Assembly: GCA_027946555.1 (NCBI GenBank)
Contig: JAPEVC010000459.1
Span: 1-10,012, forward strand
DNA length: 10,012 nucleotides
Reading direction: 5' to 3'
From: Gnomoniopsis sp. IMI 355080
Lineage: Eukaryota > Ascomycota > Sordariomycetes > Diaporthales > Gnomoniaceae
The notes under the pieces were generated by a model that was not told the DNA's origin, searched no databases, and saw nothing but the letters and a program-made list of their open reading frames with translations. The position numbers and the translations under genes are program-made. Below, in pieces: positions 8,141 through 10,012 of this stretch; position 1 is the first letter of the stretch; each line of letters opens with the position of its first letter.

Positions 8141-9002
8141 TTGACATCAAACTGGTGGGGAAATACATACAACATGGTGTGTTGGTACTACTAAATGCAC
8201 GGAACAATTCCATATTCCGAATCGCCCACTCTCCCAGCGCACCATGATGTTACGAAGTCTCCGCGTGGCATCGTACCCCACACGTCTCTGAGACCTTAGT
8301 ATCTACTTGGGAACGTTTCGGTATTTATTTCATTGGCCAGGGACGCAATCTGCTTGGCTGCAGCTTTCTATAGGCGTGAAAAGAGCTACCATTCGTTCAG
8401 ACCTGAACCATCTGACTAACTTCCAAGGCCTAATGCCTTCAAGCTATCGTCGTATCTGTCGACCCAGCTCCATGGGCCCGGCCCAAGACTAAGTGTTGAC
8501 AAGCATTCCCCATGGGGCACCCCGCATTCTGGAATAATCCCGAGACACCAAGCGTCCAGCAACAGGCACGGAGAATCATTGCTTCCATACGTAATAACCC
8601 TGAAGGGTTGGAAAGCAACCCGGCAAGGTGGAGCGTAATGGACGGAGGGTTGTTATTTTCTTGTTGTACGGATGTTGTGGAAGAGAGAAAGAAAACCCTC
8701 TAGTCTAACGGCCTGATGGCCCTGATCCAATTTTTATACCCGTGGAAAACCTGCATCGTCCCTGCCTAGAGGGTCGAAGGGTTGAAAGAATGACGCTTCG
8801 AGATGAGGAAGATGTTGCAATGTCGGAGTGACTTATATCACTGTGTGAGTGTGTAGCCCCATAGGACTGTAATCACACAGTGGGAATTTGTACAGTAATA
8901 CGGTCCTAGTGAAATTGAGTAGGTAAGCCAAGGGGAAGAAAGCCAGCAAGTGGCATATATGTTGGCCTAAATGTGGCCTCTCGAGTGAGGTAGTCTCGTG
9001 AT

Positions 9003-9020
9003 TACCTAGGTACCTAGGTA
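9003..9020. repeat. 18-bp perfect TACCTAGG palindrome
   Basis: TACCTAGGTACCTAGGTA is fully self-complementary, made of two copies of the 8-base unit TACCTAGG plus TA. It shares a ten-base core with the near-palindrome at 2660-2685 on the far side of the gene group. Its meaning is unknown; it may be a dispersed genomic motif. Confidence 0.85.
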
Positions 9021-9308
9021 TGTATACCAGACTATTCAATTCTTATAGAGAATCGCCAAGTAACATATCCAAACTATGTGTAATGGGTGACTGTGACATT
9101 GCAATGTGCTTAGCTAGGTTCCCATAATGTCAACGGGATTGTTGGTTGCTCGATGGTGCACTACCACTTGTTTAATCGCCCGTCTCTTACTAGGCCTCGG
9201 AAACACGCGCTTCCGTGACCCAACCGTCGTTCAGATGGCGCTTATTTAACGTGGACGTACAGATGTGCAGTTACTTCGAGGCTTAGGATCTCAGCATTCG
9301 CGCTTTTT

Positions 9309-9334
9309 GAGCTGAGCTGGGCTGAGGGGCTGAG
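9309..9334. repeat. Short GCTGA direct repeats
   Basis: Three copies of GCTGA and one GCTGG occur within 26 bases. They look like local slippage duplication in non-coding DNA; no function is suggested. Confidence 0.6.
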
Positions 9335-9686
9335 CGACCATTAGGCTACACTGCTAAGCCGGGCATTGCACAGCCTCCTTCAAGGTTGTTGGGTGGCGCC
9401 ATACGCTTTCCGGCACCCAACTTCAACAAGAACTCTATCACCAAAAAATTCCGCGCAGACACGTACTCTTGTTTCACTGTCATTAACCGACAGCACCGGA
9501 ATCTTGGAGGCCAAGAGACCTAGCTACCAGGATTTGTCGTTCGGAACAAGCTGCTGTTGACGGACAGACAGGTCCGAGTAATACATACGGCTGTAGGCGC
9601 TCCCAGGCTGTTTTGACCTGCTCTATACCCAAGGCATCCTCATACAGAATGATAGTTTGAGCCTTTTTAAAATAATCTGGGGGATG

Positions 9687-10012
9687 TCAGTTTAGCTTGT
9701 AATGTTCTTGTCTTTGTCGCAATATCCGGGTCAGGATCGTCATCGACGGATTTCGCTGTCCACCAAGGCCTTTTAACCCGGTAGTTGGGCAATCCGCGCT
9801 GCGCCACCGAGCTTCAGCTACGTCCGCCATCCGCAGCCAGAAGCCGCTCTCGGTCGTCCGAGTGGACTTGAGAAAGCCGTGTTTTCTGTACAGCCGCAAC
9901 TTATGCTGACCTTTCAAAAGTGACAAGACCTGGTATGTAATACTACAAAGTCTCCGAGATCCTCCATTTTCGGGTTCTTGTTGTTTCTTTGGTTCTCTGC
10001 TCTCTTCTCCCC
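9687..10012 (-). pseudogene. Possible remnant or 3' end of a GNAT-type acetyltransferase
   Basis: A minus-strand frame is open from the right edge of the window to a TGA at 9687-9689. Residues encoded at 9893-9873 read LYRKHGF, the pattern found near the C-terminus of many GNAT N-acetyltransferases, where the chain passes the acetyl-CoA pocket. They are followed by polar residues and GFWLRM, as the last strand might be. The residues before it do not look like the expected acetyl-CoA loop (an R/QxxGxG/A segment), there is no ATG in this frame within the window, and the sequence after about codon 45 looks random. The T/C-rich plus-strand edge argues for a promoter here rather than coding sequence. 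A chance match is quite possible. Confidence 0.15.

Larger units (their letters stand above)
7887..10012. other. Right-hand region: P450 promoter and 2 kb without a recognisable gene
   Basis: Beyond the promoter elements listed separately, no protein family could be recognised. Open frames at 8307-8492, 8512-8703 and 9366-9560 on the plus strand and 8833-9039 on the minus strand are short, lack flanking exons I can join, and carry no known motif. Weak direct repeats of GCTGA occur at 9309-9334. A possible acetyltransferase remnant is at the right edge. The last 45 bases of the plus strand (9968-10012) are T/C-rich, like the leader of a rightward gene starting outside the window. Confidence 0.55.

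Noticed and set aside
8512..8703. 63-codon plus-strand open frame starting MGHPAFWNNPETP
   Set aside because: No recognisable domain, no obvious adjoining exons, and length within chance expectation.

Overview
The window looks like nuclear DNA of a filamentous ascomycete (Pezizomycotina, possibly a Sordariomycete; the class is a guess). Its protein-coding genes are broken by short introns of 61 to 128 bases with GTRAGT-like donors, CTAAY/CTGAY-like branch sites and YAG or AAG acceptors. The proteins belong to families typical of such fungi. The intergenic DNA is long and rich in dispersed TACCTAGG-type palindromes. There are no bacterial operon features, and I found no tRNA, rRNA, CRISPR array or intact transposon.

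Three spliced genes can be reconstructed with full reading-frame closure. (1) Minus strand, 1790 to 297: a five-exon gene for a 369-residue enzyme of the isocitrate lyase/PEP mutase superfamily, closest in motif pattern to fungal oxaloacetate acetylhydrolases (oxalate-forming) and related dimethylmalate-lyase-like enzymes. (2) Plus strand, 4412 to 5583: a four-exon gene for a 277-residue multi-pass membrane protein of the DUF1275/YoaK family, of unknown function. (3) Minus strand, 7886 to 6126: a four-exon gene for a complete 505-residue microsomal cytochrome P450 resembling the pisatin demethylase/benzoate 4-monooxygenase group.

Layout: 1-296 is the 3' flank of gene 1. 1791-4411 is a 2.6 kb divergent intergenic region with a TATA box for gene 1, a 26-bp near-palindrome and a (TG)10 microsatellite. 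5584-6125 is the short gap between the convergent genes 2 and 3. 7887-10012 is the P450 promoter plus about 2 kb of apparently non-coding DNA, which holds a TATA box, a 34-bp near-palindrome with CGG/CCG arms, an 18-bp perfect palindrome and, at the right edge, a possible acetyltransferase remnant.

A small-acid C-C lyase, a membrane protein and a P450 side by side could be a small metabolic cluster. No backbone synthase or transcription factor lies in the window, so a joint pathway is only a hypothesis. The most notable details seen directly are a 16-base micro-exon that carries part of the metal-binding site of the lyase, a 26-base micro-exon in the DUF1275 gene, and the palindrome upstream of the P450. 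I did not find a clearly new biological system.
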